Positions 41,168 through 50,496 of a DNA stretch of 64,000 nucleotides are shown here, in pieces (position 1 is the first letter of the stretch; each line of letters opens with the position of its first letter). Position numbers and translations under genes: made by a program. The DNA is from Komagataeibacter xylinus (GTDB taxonomy: Bacteria; Pseudomonadota; Alphaproteobacteria; Acetobacterales; Acetobacteraceae). Where the stretch lies: NCBI RefSeq assembly GCF_009834365.1, contig NZ_CP041348.1:1897001-1961000 (forward strand), written 5' to 3'. The notes beneath the pieces were generated by a model that was not told the origin of the DNA, searched no databases, and saw nothing but the letters and a program-made list of their open reading frames with translations.

Positions 41168-41548
41168 CATGGCGCGGATGGGGCTGCTGCTGGGGTCGGC
41201 GCGGTTGAGGCGGTAGAACTCATCAAGCACGGAGGCGCCGGGCACTTCGAGCGACGGGATCGAGCGGTACAGATCCCACAGGCACTGGAACTGCTCTTCC
41301 ATTTCCCGCCCGCCGCGAATGAGCCAGCCGGTCTCGGCATTGCCCGTGCCATCAAGCGCGCCGCCATTGTCGCCTGAGGCTTCAAGAATGGTGATGCGTG
41401 CCGGGGGCATGCCCGCATCACGGATCAGGAAGGCGGCGGCGGCCATGCCACCAAGGCCGCCGCCTATGATCCAGGCTGCGCGGGTCTCAATCCCGGCGGG
41501 CTTTTCGGGGCGGACGAATGCTTCAAAATTGCTATGGGCATATCTCAT
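41168..41548 (-). pseudogene. Oleate hydratase N-terminal fragment at repeat junction
   Basis: The first 125-127 codons of the oleate hydratase (MRYAHSNFEAF to SSSPIRAM) are repeated exactly and then cut at the junction. The frame runs on into PLPPARPPLMGQTLRPAG, which belongs to the N-terminus of the GAF-Fis regulator, and stops at 41066 after a 2-base loss. It cannot make an active hydratase. Confidence 0.85.
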
Positions 41549-41808
41549 GGAATTTGCGCCTTGTTGGAGCCATGCATCACGGCCCTGCCTTTTCCCCCGA
41601 TGGGAAAGTCTGCTGAACATAGCGCGATTTTTGGACATTGATGTCGTTGATATTTATCAATCCGCAAAGCAGGGATACACGGGCCGGATACGGCGCCCGT
41701 GGCAGCCTGTGCGGCGCGGGGAGAGCGGGTTGGGCGTGCCCTTATGGTTTTGGAGCACATGGCTGAGCGCAAGAATTTATACAGATATTCGTAGATAAAG
41801 AAGAGAGC

Positions 41809-42345
41809 ATGAAAAGCATTATTATAGCCCTTCTCTGTATTGGCCTGACAACGCCGGTTTATGCCCAGTCGCATATCGATGTCGGTTTCTCGCCCGAAGG
41901 ATCGGCAACTGAGCTGGTGCTGAACGTGATCAGGAGTGCAAAGAGCCAGATCCGCATGATGGCGTTCTTCTTCAGCGCCGATAATGTGGTCGATGCCCTG
42001 ATCAAGGCCAGGCAGCGCGGGGTGGATGTGGCAATCGTGCTTGATGAGGAAGGCAATCAGGGCAAGGGCAACCAGATGGCCATCGCACGGGTCAGGGATG
42101 CCGGTATTCAGGTCAGGATGGATGATGTCTACGCCATGCAGCACGACAAGGTCATCATTACCGATGGTCGGAATGTCGAGACCGGTTCATTCAATTTCAC
42201 CAAGGGTGCGCAGCGCAAGAATAGTGAAAACGCCCTGGTGATCTGGGATGATCTTGCCCTTGCGCAGGCCTATCTGGCGCATTGGCAGAACCGGTGGGAT
42301 CACGCCCGCCAGGCATGGCGTTTCAGCCTGCCTCCCGGCCAATAA
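41809..42345 (+). CDS. Secreted PLD-superfamily nuclease (Nuc-like), copy 2
   Basis: Identical in protein sequence to the gene at 29077: signal peptide, one HKD motif (HDKVIITD..GSFNFT), 178 residues. The upstream region, including the AAGAGAG ribosome site, is also duplicated, so both copies should be expressed alike if the duplication is real. Confidence 0.85.
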   Translation: MKSIIIALLCIGLTTPVYAQSHIDVGFSPEGSATELVLNVIRSAKSQIRMMAFFFSADNVVDALIKARQRGVDVAIVLDEEGNQGKGNQMAIARVRDAGIQVRMDDVYAMQHDKVIITDGRNVETGSFNFTKGAQRKNSENALVIWDDLALAQAYLAHWQNRWDHARQAWRFSLPPGQ

Positions 42346-43201
42346 GGGCCAGCAGGGCTTCCGCCGCCGGGCTACGGTAGCGTTCCTTGTGGCGTAGCCC
42401 GTAAAAGGCGCGCAGGCCGAGTTCGCGCGGCACGGCATGCAGCGTGCCCGCCTGCAATGCGGGGGCGATGACCAGCGAAGACAGCGCGCCAATGCCAGCC
42501 CCGGCTTCGATCGCAGTGCGCACGCCTTCGTTGGAGGGTAGGACAAGCCCGATTTTCAGTTCTTCCGGCGCAATGCCCCACTGGCGCAGCTGGTGCTCCA
42601 GTGTGGCCCGTGTGCCCGAGCCCGGCTCGCGCATGACCCATGTGGCCGTGCGCAGCCACTGCGTGCCGGCATGGGCGGGCGGGCAGGGGGCGGCCTGTAT
42701 CAGGGTCAGGCGGTCGGTGCCCAGAGGCCACTGGGCCAGGGCTGGGTCATCGATCAGGGCCTCGACAATGCCAAGGTCAACCACGCCATCACGCACCCGT
42801 CCTGCTGCTTCCTCCGTGTTGCTGATGGCGACGTCAACGACAATGTGCGGATAGTGCTGGCGGAATGACACCAGAAAGCGCGGGAGCCAGTAGGCCGCAA
42901 TGGTCTGGCTGGCCACCACGCGCAACGTGCCCCGCTTCAGGCCACTGAATTCCTCCAGCATGTTTTCAGCCGCTGCCGCCTGGGCCAGCACTGCCCGGGC
43001 TTCGGGCAGGAACAGGCGGCCGGCTTCCGTCAGCCTGATGCCGCGGCCGATGCGGTGGAACAGCTTGATGCCATGGCGCTCTTCAAGTGCCGCGATGGCG
43101 GCGGACACGGCGGATTGCGTCACGTTCAGCGCCCGACTGGCAGCGGTGACGTGCTCGCGTTCGGCCACGGCAATGAAAAGGCGGAGCTGTTCAAGGGTCA
43201 T
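42323..43201 (-). CDS. LysR family transcriptional regulator (YeiE-like), copy 2
   Basis: Same 292-residue protein as at 29591, with N-terminal HTH and effector domain, divergent from the intact YeiH gene at 43312. It overlaps the convergent nuclease gene by 23 bases. Confidence 0.88.
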   Translation of the reverse strand: MTLEQLRLFIAVAEREHVTAASRALNVTQSAVSAAIAALEERHGIKLFHRIGRGIRLTEAGRLFLPEARAVLAQAAAAENMLEEFSGLKRGTLRVVASQTIAAYWLPRFLVSFRQHYPHIVVDVAISNTEEAAGRVRDGVVDLGIVEALIDDPALAQWPLGTDRLTLIQAAPCPPAHAGTQWLRTATWVMREPGSGTRATLEHQLRQWGIAPEELKIGLVLPSNEGVRTAIEAGAGIGALSSLVIAPALQAGTLHAVPRELGLRAFYGLRHKERYRSPAAEALLALIGREAG

Positions 43202-43220
43202 GTCCCAGCCCTACCACAAC

Positions 43221-43239
43221 CAATCATAAAAAACGATTG
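43221..43239. promoter_or_regulatory. LysR-type operator candidate, copy 2
   Basis: CAATC-N9-GATTG upstream of the second LysR gene, identical to 30489-30507. Confidence 0.45.
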
Positions 43240-43311
43240 AAACAAGAAAAACTATGCATTTGATTGATTGAATATCCGCCCCCTAACCTGCGTGGCGAAA
43301 GGGAGGATACC

Positions 43312-44376
43312 GTGACGACCATGCCATGCAGACCGCTGTTCCCGTTGCGAAACATTGATTTTCCAGCGCGTGTCGCGCCGGGTATCGGGCTGTGCCTGGC
43401 CATCGGCGCACTCGCCATCGGGCTTGAAAGGGCGCAGGCGGCGCTGTTTGGCAAGTCGTGGCTCGAAGCCCTTAACCTGGCCCTGCTGCTTGGCGTGGGC
43501 GTGCGCGCAATCTGGCGGCCCAGGCCTGCGTGCCTGCCCGGCATAAGCTTTTGTGCCCGCACCCTGCTCAATATCGCCATCGTGCTGCTCGGGGCCGCGT
43601 TCAGCGTGGGGGCGGTGCGCGCGATCGGACCGGGGCTTGTGGCGGGAGCCGTGGGCATCGTGGCGTTCGGTCTGGTTTTTACCTGCTGTGTGGGCTGGCT
43701 TGCGGGGTTACCCGCGCGGCAGACGCTGCTGGTGGCCTGCGGCAATTCCATATGCGGCAATTCGGCCATCATGGCAGCCGCCCCGATTATCGAGGCCGAT
43801 GATGACGACGTGGGCGCAAGCATTGCCTTTACGGCAGCCGGTGGTCTTGTGGTGGTGCTGGGGCTGCCGTTGGTGGTGCCCTTGCTGGGGCTGCCCAAGG
43901 GCGCGGAGGGCGCGCTTGCGGGGTTGACGGTTTATGCCGTGCCGCAGGTTGTGGCAGCGGCAGCACCTTTTGGCGTGGCGGCCGTGCATGTCGGCACGCT
44001 GGTCAAGCTGGTGCGGGTGCTGATGCTCGGGCCGGTATGTGTTGTGCTGGCCCTGATTGCCAGCGCATGGCGCGCGCGTGAGGCGGCGCAGGGCGCATGC
44101 CTGCCGCCCGTGACCCGGCTGGTGCCGTGGTACATCATCGGTTTTGTGGCCATGATGGCGGTGCGGTCGGCGGGGGGAATTCCGGCTTGGCTTGTCATGC
44201 CGCTTAACTATTGGGCCACGTTTCTGACCATCCTCGCCATGGCGGCCCTCGGGCTGGGCGTTGAACTCCGGGCCGTTCTGCGGGCTGGCAGGGCTTTGAT
44301 GGTCACGGTCAGCATTTCACTGATCGGGCTGCTTGGCGCGAGCATGGCGCTGGTGCGGGTCATGCTCGGGGGGTAG
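43312..44376 (+). CDS. YeiH/UPF0324 family putative sulfate exporter, copy 2 (intact)
   Basis: 354 residues from GTG 43312 (GGGAGG upstream) to TAG after VMLGG. It has about ten transmembrane segments, with the signature CGNSICGNSAIMAAAPIIEA around residue 145. Members are linked to export of sulfur compounds such as sulfate or sulfonate-derived anions; the substrate here is not shown. The six-G run before TAG preserves the stop that copy 1 has lost. Confidence 0.85.
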   Translation: MTTMPCRPLFPLRNIDFPARVAPGIGLCLAIGALAIGLERAQAALFGKSWLEALNLALLLGVGVRAIWRPRPACLPGISFCARTLLNIAIVLLGAAFSVGAVRAIGPGLVAGAVGIVAFGLVFTCCVGWLAGLPARQTLLVACGNSICGNSAIMAAAPIIEADDDDVGASIAFTAAGGLVVVLGLPLVVPLLGLPKGAEGALAGLTVYAVPQVVAAAAPFGVAAVHVGTLVKLVRVLMLGPVCVVLALIASAWRAREAAQGACLPPVTRLVPWYIIGFVAMMAVRSAGGIPAWLVMPLNYWATFLTILAMAALGLGVELRAVLRAGRALMVTVSISLIGLLGASMALVRVMLGG

Positions 44377-44380
44377 GCAG

Positions 44381-44409
44381 GTGCAGGATGGAAATTCTCC
44401 ATCCTGCAC
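44381..44409. terminator. Bidirectional 12-bp hairpin, copy 2
   Basis: GTGCAGGATGGA/TCCATCCTGCAC with AATTC loop, 4 bases after the YeiH stop and 7 bases from the end of the convergent DUF2934-like gene. Confidence 0.5.
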
Positions 44410-44416
44410 GGCAGGG

Positions 44417-44752
44417 TCAGTCCTGGTCTTTCAGGGCCTTTGCCTCTTTCTCGCGCGTGGCGAAGGGCACTTCCTGTTTGTCATCAAGTTCATCCATGCT
44501 GCCGCCGGAATTGCCAAGATTTTCCTCCAGCCAGGCCTGCTCGATGGGCTCTCCGTTGGCATCGAGCGGCACGGGTGAGTCAACGGGGATCTGGCCTGCA
44601 TCGGGGTTGCTTTCCATCCCGATCAGTTCCGATGCGGCTTCACGGTAGGCAGCAGCACCACAGCCGGGCTTGCCGTCGGCTTCCCACAGTTCCTGGGCTT
44701 TGGCGGTGATGCGGGCTTCGGTTTCGGGTGTTGTGGCCAGGGGGTTCTGCAT
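44417..44752 (-). CDS. DUF2934-like small acidic protein in encapsulin operon, copy 2
   Basis: Identical to the protein at 31684: N-terminal DUF2934-like helix pair, acidic tail, third gene of the DyP-encapsulin unit. Start at the second in-frame ATG (MQNPLATT) because of AAGGA at 8 bases. Confidence 0.65.
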   Translation of the reverse strand: MQNPLATTPETEARITAKAQELWEADGKPGCGAAAYREAASELIGMESNPDAGQIPVDSPVPLDANGEPIEQAWLEENLGNSGGSMDELDDKQEVPFATREKEAKALKDQD

Positions 44753-44785
44753 GATCATGTCCTTGAAAGCGTATTCGGTTTGAAA

Positions 44786-45580
44786 TCAGTCGAGGGCGAC
44801 GGCTGCCTCGCTGGTCAGCACCCGGAAGATAAAGCTCTCCTGCAGGTAAAGTTCGACCGTGTCAGCCGTATGGGACAGATAGCCGATCGAGAAATCCTGC
44901 CCGATATCAAGCTGCAGGTCACCGCCGCGCAGGGAGATGACAAAGGCCCCTTCAATGGCGGGCGCCCAGACCAGCTTGCCTTCAATCAGGCTCTCGATGT
45001 GTTTGCGCACCGGGTAGCCTGCATCATCACCGCCGCTGACCGCCTCATACGCCTTGGCACCAAGCACGATGGCATAGGGGCCGTTAACGCCCGCAAGGCG
45101 CAGTGCGCCAAGGGCATCGGCAATGGCATGCGGGTAATCCTTGACCGATGCGGGCAGCTTGACATGCGCGTTCGATGTCGCCTGCGCGATCCCGGCCATG
45201 CCGGCTGCGGTGTAGCCTGTAAAAATGGCACGATCCTCGGCAAAGGCGATTTTCTTTGCCGCATCCTTCACCGGCTGCCAGTCGGCATCGCACGCACCGC
45301 GTTCGACTGCATCGATTTCCGCGCGTGACAGGGTAAAGGGCACACGCAGTTCCACCACCGGCAGCACGTCGCGTATTACGGCCTGCACGCCGTCGGTCGG
45401 GGCATCGATGCGCCGCTCGCGCCCCGTGCCCACGGCAGAAAAGGCCGTGCCCTTGGGTTCGGAAACATCAACCACGCGGCGGCCGGCAAGGTGGCGGCGC
45501 AGGGTGCGGGTGGCTTCGTCCTCGATTTCGGTCCACGCGGCGGATGAAACGGGGGCAAGGTGTCTGTGCAGGTTGTTCAT
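44786..45580 (-). CDS. Encapsulin shell protein (family 1), copy 2
   Basis: Identical to the 264-residue shell protein at 32053. With both copies expressed, the shell dose would double together with its DyP cargo, keeping their ratio. Confidence 0.93.
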   Translation of the reverse strand: MNNLHRHLAPVSSAAWTEIEDEATRTLRRHLAGRRVVDVSEPKGTAFSAVGTGRERRIDAPTDGVQAVIRDVLPVVELRVPFTLSRAEIDAVERGACDADWQPVKDAAKKIAFAEDRAIFTGYTAAGMAGIAQATSNAHVKLPASVKDYPHAIADALGALRLAGVNGPYAIVLGAKAYEAVSGGDDAGYPVRKHIESLIEGKLVWAPAIEGAFVISLRGGDLQLDIGQDFSIGYLSHTADTVELYLQESFIFRVLTSEAAVALD

Positions 45581-45592
45581 GTCTGGTGTCCT

Positions 45593-46600
45593 TTATTTCA
45601 GTGATCCGATGCTCAGCGAACCGGCCGGAGCCGCCACGGGCTGCGGCGCTGCGGCCACGGGGGGCTGTGGCGCGGGCAGGTCGGGTGCGGCATCAAGAAA
45701 ATCAGAGGTGGGAATGAAGAACAGGTTGCCGGTCACTGCCGTGCTCACATCAAGCAGCCGGTCATAATTGCCCGGCGGCAGGCCTACGAACATGTTGCTG
45801 AGCATGCGCTCGATGCGCGCGGGCGAGCGGGCATAGCCGATGAAATAGGTGCCGAACTCGCCCGTGCCCACCGTGCCAAAGGGCATGTTGTCGCGCACGA
45901 TCTGGAGCTGCTGGCCGTTTTCTTCAATATTGGTCAGCACGTTATGGGCGTAGCTGGGCTTGGCGGCCTCGGGCAGTTCAATGTCCGATACCTTCCTGCG
46001 GCCAACGATGTGCTCCTGCACCTCGGTGGGTATGGCATCCCATTTTTTCAGGTCGTGCAGGTATTTCTGGATGATGACATAGCTGCCGCCCTTGAAGGCC
46101 GGGTCTTCATCACCGATCAGGGTTGCATCACGGGCGGGCTGGTCGACCGGGTTTTCGGTGCCATCGACAAAACCGAGCAGGTCGCGGGCATCGAAATACT
46201 TGAACCCGTGCACTTCATCCACCACCGTGGCCACACCTTCAAGCCGCGAGACGATGGCGGTGGCGAGTTCAAAGCACAGGTCCATCCGCGTCGCGCGGAT
46301 ATGGAACAGAAGATCGCCCGGGGTGGAGGGGGCATGGTGCACGCCATTGATCTCGGCAAACGGGTGCAGGTCCATCGGGCGCGGTGCGCCGAACAGGCGG
46401 TCCCACGCCTGTGAGCCTATGCCGGTTATGCAACTCAGCCGACCATCATCAATACGGAATCCGACACCGCGTACAAGCGAGGACAGGTCTCCCATCAGGT
46501 CGCGCACCTGCGGGCCGACTTCGGTGTCGGCGCTGAGGGTCAGGACAAGAAAAACCGCGGCCTGGGTCAGCCTTGTGTCAATGGGTTGTGGTGTGGCCAA
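45593..46600 (-). CDS. DyP-type peroxidase with encapsulin targeting peptide, copy 2
   Basis: Same protein as at 32860, with GFVDGTENP and the terminal GSLSIGSLK targeting peptide. TTG 46600 start after AGGGAG. First gene of the three-gene encapsulin operon. Confidence 0.93.
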   Translation of the reverse strand: MATPQPIDTRLTQAAVFLVLTLSADTEVGPQVRDLMGDLSSLVRGVGFRIDDGRLSCITGIGSQAWDRLFGAPRPMDLHPFAEINGVHHAPSTPGDLLFHIRATRMDLCFELATAIVSRLEGVATVVDEVHGFKYFDARDLLGFVDGTENPVDQPARDATLIGDEDPAFKGGSYVIIQKYLHDLKKWDAIPTEVQEHIVGRRKVSDIELPEAAKPSYAHNVLTNIEENGQQLQIVRDNMPFGTVGTGEFGTYFIGYARSPARIERMLSNMFVGLPPGNYDRLLDVSTAVTGNLFFIPTSDFLDAAPDLPAPQPPVAAAPQPVAAPAGSLSIGSLK

Positions 46601-46735
46601 TGCTCTCGAACTCCCTGCAGACAACGCCTGTAGCGGCCTAGCATAGGCAGGTGGCGGGGCGTGGCAAGATGGCGCGGCAGGGGGCAGATAGGCGGATTGA
46701 ACACGCGGCAGCCCCGGTCAGGTGCTTGCGGGCCC

Positions 46736-47386
46736 TTAAAATATTTCCATGATTTTATGCCGGTCGAGCACGATGCGCTGTGACGAGAGGCGTTTGATCA
46801 GCCGCATGTCTTCCAGTTCCTTGAGCATGCGGCTTGTCGTTTCAACGGCAAAGCCCAGGTAATCGGCAATATCCTTGCGGTCCATGGCCAGGGTCAGGAT
46901 ATTGGAGTGCCGGTCATAGAAATCGGCCTGCTTGCTGCATTCAAGCAGAAAACCCGCCAGCCGCTTGACCACAAGCGGGTAGGTGGCCAGCAGCAGGTGG
47001 CGCTGTGCTGCCTTGGTGTAATTGAGTGCCTGCTGCAGGAACAGGGTCTGGATGCGTGGATGGATCTCGATCAGCTTGAGCAGGGCGGCATAGGGGATCT
47101 GGAACAGGTAGGTATCCACCAGCGCAATGGCGGAGGCGGGATAGACCCCGTCTTCAATGGTGCCGAACATGTCGCCGGGCCATATGAAGGCGAAGATATG
47201 GTTACGGCCATCGTGCAGGTGATGTTCCAGCCGCACGGCGCCTGAACGGATGCGGTAGACATATCTGCCCGCCTCGCCCTGGGTATAGATACGGCGCTTC
47301 GCGGGCTTGTGTATTTTCGTGGAGATCGCGTTCAACGCCTCCCGTTCTTTGTCAGTAAGCGTGAAATCTCTGAACATCATGAACAT
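46736..47386 (-). CDS. Crp/Fnr family transcriptional regulator, copy 2
   Basis: Identical to the protein at 34003: beta-roll sensor domain without Fnr cysteines and a C-terminal HTH. It lies upstream of the second encapsulin operon. Confidence 0.87.
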   Translation of the reverse strand: MFMMFRDFTLTDKEREALNAISTKIHKPAKRRIYTQGEAGRYVYRIRSGAVRLEHHLHDGRNHIFAFIWPGDMFGTIEDGVYPASAIALVDTYLFQIPYAALLKLIEIHPRIQTLFLQQALNYTKAAQRHLLLATYPLVVKRLAGFLLECSKQADFYDRHSNILTLAMDRKDIADYLGFAVETTSRMLKELEDMRLIKRLSSQRIVLDRHKIMEIF

Positions 47387-47586
47387 CTATATGCAGGGGC
47401 GCGTTGTTTTTGTGTGTTCGTCAAGGATTTGCCCCCATGCCGGGCGGCGTTGCATCCTGGTGTTCCAATGTGGGCAGCCATCAGCCGGTGCGCGCCGTTT
47501 CTGACCATCAGGATCGCATTGGTCGGCACCACCCTCATTCCATCTTGTGGCTACCCGGCAAGGGTACGTCATTTTAACGCTTATAT

Positions 47587-47605
47587 ATACGATACCGTAT
47601 CGTAT
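47587..47605. promoter_or_regulatory. TetR-type operator candidate, copy 2
   Basis: ATACGATACCGTATCGTAT, identical to 34854-34872, upstream of the second Crp-type gene. The rest of 47387-47712 matches 34654-34979 and holds no gene that I can support. Confidence 0.6.
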
Positions 47606-47712
47606 CTCAATATAACATGGAGGAAACCCCTATAAAAAACGATCTGTCGCGGTGTTTGAAAAGAATCAGGACAATGCCGCCTTCCCGAACAAAAAGGCCG
47701 CACCCCGAAACC

Positions 47713-48369
47713 TTATTTCTCCCGGATGCAGATGCCTGAAGTAAAGATCTGCCATGCGCGTTCAAAAAAGCGCGCGCGTGTCTGCGGATCATGCAGTTTG
47801 TTCAGGCGCAGCATGGTGTTCTGTAGCGGCCAGCCCAGGAACAGGCTGATCAGGATGCGGGTCGTCTCTTCATGGTCGGTGGAGTGGATGCGCCCGGCAT
47901 CGGCCGCGGCCTTGATCAGACGGCTCAGCGTGGCCACGAAGGGCTCCGCGATGGTGTGCATCATGTCATCCACGACAGAAGCGATGCGGTGCCCGTCCGC
48001 AATGACAATGCGGTAGGCTTCAAGCGTTTCGGGCCGCAGCATGAAGTCAAGGAAGAACTGGCTGATTTCGCGCGTGGCAACCAGCGGGTCGGTAGAGGAA
48101 GCCTCGACCGCGCCTGCCGCCTCGAGCAGCAGCTTGCCCCGCGCCGCCACCACCGCGCGGAACAGGTCTTCCTTTGATGCGTAGCGTCGGTACAGGCTGG
48201 CCTTGCTGCACTCCGCCACGCGCGCGATCTGCTCCAGCGATGTGGCGGCGTAACCCTGCTTGATGAACAATGCCGTTGCAACTTCAAGAACATGCCGGTC
48301 GAGTTGCGCCGAGCCTTCAGGCGTCGGGCGTCCGCCCGTATGTGGCGGTCTTGATGATACGTCAGACAT
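47713..48369 (-). CDS. TetR family transcriptional regulator, copy 2
   Basis: Identical to the protein at 34980; N-terminal HTH with CSKASLYRRYASKEDLF. Same ATG choice with AAGGGACG upstream. Confidence 0.88.
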   Translation of the reverse strand: MSDVSSRPPHTGGRPTPEGSAQLDRHVLEVATALFIKQGYAATSLEQIARVAECSKASLYRRYASKEDLFRAVVAARGKLLLEAAGAVEASSTDPLVATREISQFFLDFMLRPETLEAYRIVIADGHRIASVVDDMMHTIAEPFVATLSRLIKAAADAGRIHSTDHEETTRILISLFLGWPLQNTMLRLNKLHDPQTRARFFERAWQIFTSGICIREK

Positions 48370-48543
48370 TCTTCGTCCCTTAACTCCAGTCATCAGTCAG
48401 TCACATTATGTCACGAAGCATAACATGATATGCGGGCCTGGTGTCATTCAGCCGTGCAATCCTGCCTGTTGCCATGGGGATGCCAGAATGGGGGCGCGTG
48501 TTCAAATGGTCATTGCAAATGGGTGGCGCCTCCGGGTTCCGGG

Positions 48544-48993
48544 CTACATGCCGCCCTTGAGGCGAAAGGTAAGCCGCGCGATCTGCCCGGACAGGAAAGC
48601 GCCCCGGGTATTTGCTACGAGATTGATGTCCACGCCCCGGCCATTTTCCATGACAAGACCAGCCGTGCCATGATGGATGGTGGCCGTGCCGCCCACGCTC
48701 CAGTACGTGCCATTGAAATCCTGCAGGCGGCCAAGGTTGCGCACGCAGCCCTGACCTGACAGCGCCATGCCACCCACGCTCAGCATGCCGCCGCCCCGTA
48801 TGGTGAAGGGATAGGCGTGCGTGCCGTCATACAGCGTGCCCCGGCCCCAGACGTAACCAACCCCTGCCGCGATATGGCGCGCCGAGAGTTCGATCCGGGC
48901 ATCGGTGGCCTCGCACGCGGCCTGCGCCGTGCCCTGAAAGGCCAGAAAGCTGGCGAGGGCCACAAGGCCTGTATGCCGGAAGTGGTTCATCAC
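48544..48993 (-). CDS. Secreted hypothetical protein, copy 2
   Basis: Identical to the 149-residue secreted protein at 35811. Signal peptide followed by glycine-rich beta sequence; function unknown. Confidence 0.7.
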   Translation of the reverse strand: MMNHFRHTGLVALASFLAFQGTAQAACEATDARIELSARHIAAGVGYVWGRGTLYDGTHAYPFTIRGGGMLSVGGMALSGQGCVRNLGRLQDFNGTYWSVGGTATIHHGTAGLVMENGRGVDINLVANTRGAFLSGQIARLTFRLKGGM

Positions 48994-49167
48994 ATGATCC
49001 AGTGAAAGGAGAGCAGGGGCATTCGTTTCCTTGAACGGAACGGTTCAGTTTCGTTTAATTGAGGGCAAAAGGCCCGTCAATGACAAAACAGCCCTACCCC
49101 GTCGCTTCCCTGTGCCGGGCCTGATAGTCCTTGAACGGCAGCAATATAATATTTTGGAATTATAAAA

Positions 49168-49251
49168 TTTTTGGTGAAGCTTTTCCCAGGAAGCTTCGAA
49201 AGACGTCGCCTTTTTGAAAAAAAGGCGACACCCGGAAACTATTCTTTTTTT
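49168..49251. repeat. Double-hairpin intergenic repeat, copy 2
   Basis: Same element as 36435-36518, in the gene-free stretch 48994-49311: GAAGCTT hairpin followed by GTCGCCTTTTT hairpin and ACCCGGAAACT tail. Confidence 0.65.
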
Positions 49252-49311
49252 GATTGATGATTTGTTTTTAAACAGTCTCCTGCAGTTACATCATGGCATC
49301 CGGCTTCAGTT

Positions 49312-50238
49312 TTACCGGGTGTCACGGCGCAGTTCATAAGCGCGCAGGTTCAGGTCCGTCAGGTCGAGGATGGGAGTGGCAATGCCATGGGCACGCGCGC
49401 GGGCGACAAGATCGCCAATAATCTGCTGTGCTTCAACCGGCGCGCCCTGCGAGAGGTCACGGAACATGGAAGATGTCAGCGTGGAGTCCGGTTGCGTCAG
49501 TCTTTTGGTAATGGCGTTGATGGTATCAGGCGCGAGGGGATAGCCGACGGCTGCGGCAGTCGTGGTGCATTCCTTGATCGTGGCATGCACGAAATCGGTG
49601 CCACCGGGCAGGCGGGCCACCTCGCCCACGCTTGCGCGCATGAGGCAGCATAGCGTGCCCAGCGAGGCCAGGAGCGTCCATTTGTTCCACATATCCTGCA
49701 AGATGTGCGGCGAGGGCACCGTCTCGAACCCCGGCGCGCTCAGGGCATCGGTCATGGCATTGGCGTCCTGCCCCGCCACCAGCGGGCCGAATACCAGTCG
49801 GGGGGTAACGCCAGCCTGATGGATGCGGCCTTCGCCGTCGAGACTGCTGACAATGAAGCAGGTGCCCCCCATGACCGCCTCGCGGCCAAAGCGGCTGGCC
49901 AGCACATCAAGGTGCCGCATGCCATTGAGCAGCGGTATGATGCGCGTCTGCGGGCCGATGGCAGGCGCCATGTCCACCATCGCGGCGGCAAGGGAATAGG
50001 CTTTTACGCTCAGGATGACGATGTCGTAGGGGTGGATGATCTGATCCGCCGTGATCATGTGCGGGGGCAGCGTGGCATCACCCAGCGGGCTGACAAGGCA
50101 CAGCCCTGTTGCGCTGAGTTGCGCCTGCCGCCGTGGGCGCACGAGAAATGTCACGTCATGGCCTGCTGCCGCCAGGCGCGCGCCAAAATACCCCCCCACG
50201 GCCCCGGCGCCGACAACAAGGATCTTTGGAGTCATCAT
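49312..50238 (-). CDS. 2-dehydropantoate 2-reductase-like protein (ApbA/PanE family), copy 2
   Basis: Identical to the protein at 36579: N-terminal GAGAVGGYFG Rossmann motif and NKWTLLASLG helix. Divergent from the intact IclR regulator gene at 50497, which may control it. Confidence 0.82.
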   Translation of the reverse strand: MMTPKILVVGAGAVGGYFGARLAAAGHDVTFLVRPRRQAQLSATGLCLVSPLGDATLPPHMITADQIIHPYDIVILSVKAYSLAAAMVDMAPAIGPQTRIIPLLNGMRHLDVLASRFGREAVMGGTCFIVSSLDGEGRIHQAGVTPRLVFGPLVAGQDANAMTDALSAPGFETVPSPHILQDMWNKWTLLASLGTLCCLMRASVGEVARLPGGTDFVHATIKECTTTAAAVGYPLAPDTINAITKRLTQPDSTLTSSMFRDLSQGAPVEAQQIIGDLVARARAHGIATPILDLTDLNLRAYELRRDTR

Positions 50239-50496
50239 GGTGTTTCCCGCCTGTATCCGGTCATGCATTGCGGCGTGACTGTGATCCCGTCTGCCTCGCA
50301 CGGTCAAGCCAGCCTGCGTGCGGAGCGCTTGACGCCGCGCGCTTCACGGCCATGCGCGTCCTGTCCATGCGGCACGGACCGCGGCATGGGGCAGGGACGT
50401 TGTGCCGCTCCCCCTTGTGGCCGGTTATTTTTCAGGTAAGGGCATGGTCCGGGCCTGTCCGGTCATGCCGTGCCGGAGGGTATGCAGGAGGGTGAC

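Noticed and set aside
40228..41421. 397-codon frame that seems to fuse the GAF-Fis regulator to another N-terminus
   Set aside because: The N-terminal part is an out-of-frame reading of the oleate hydratase fragment, opened by the 2-base loss near 41086; not a real protein.
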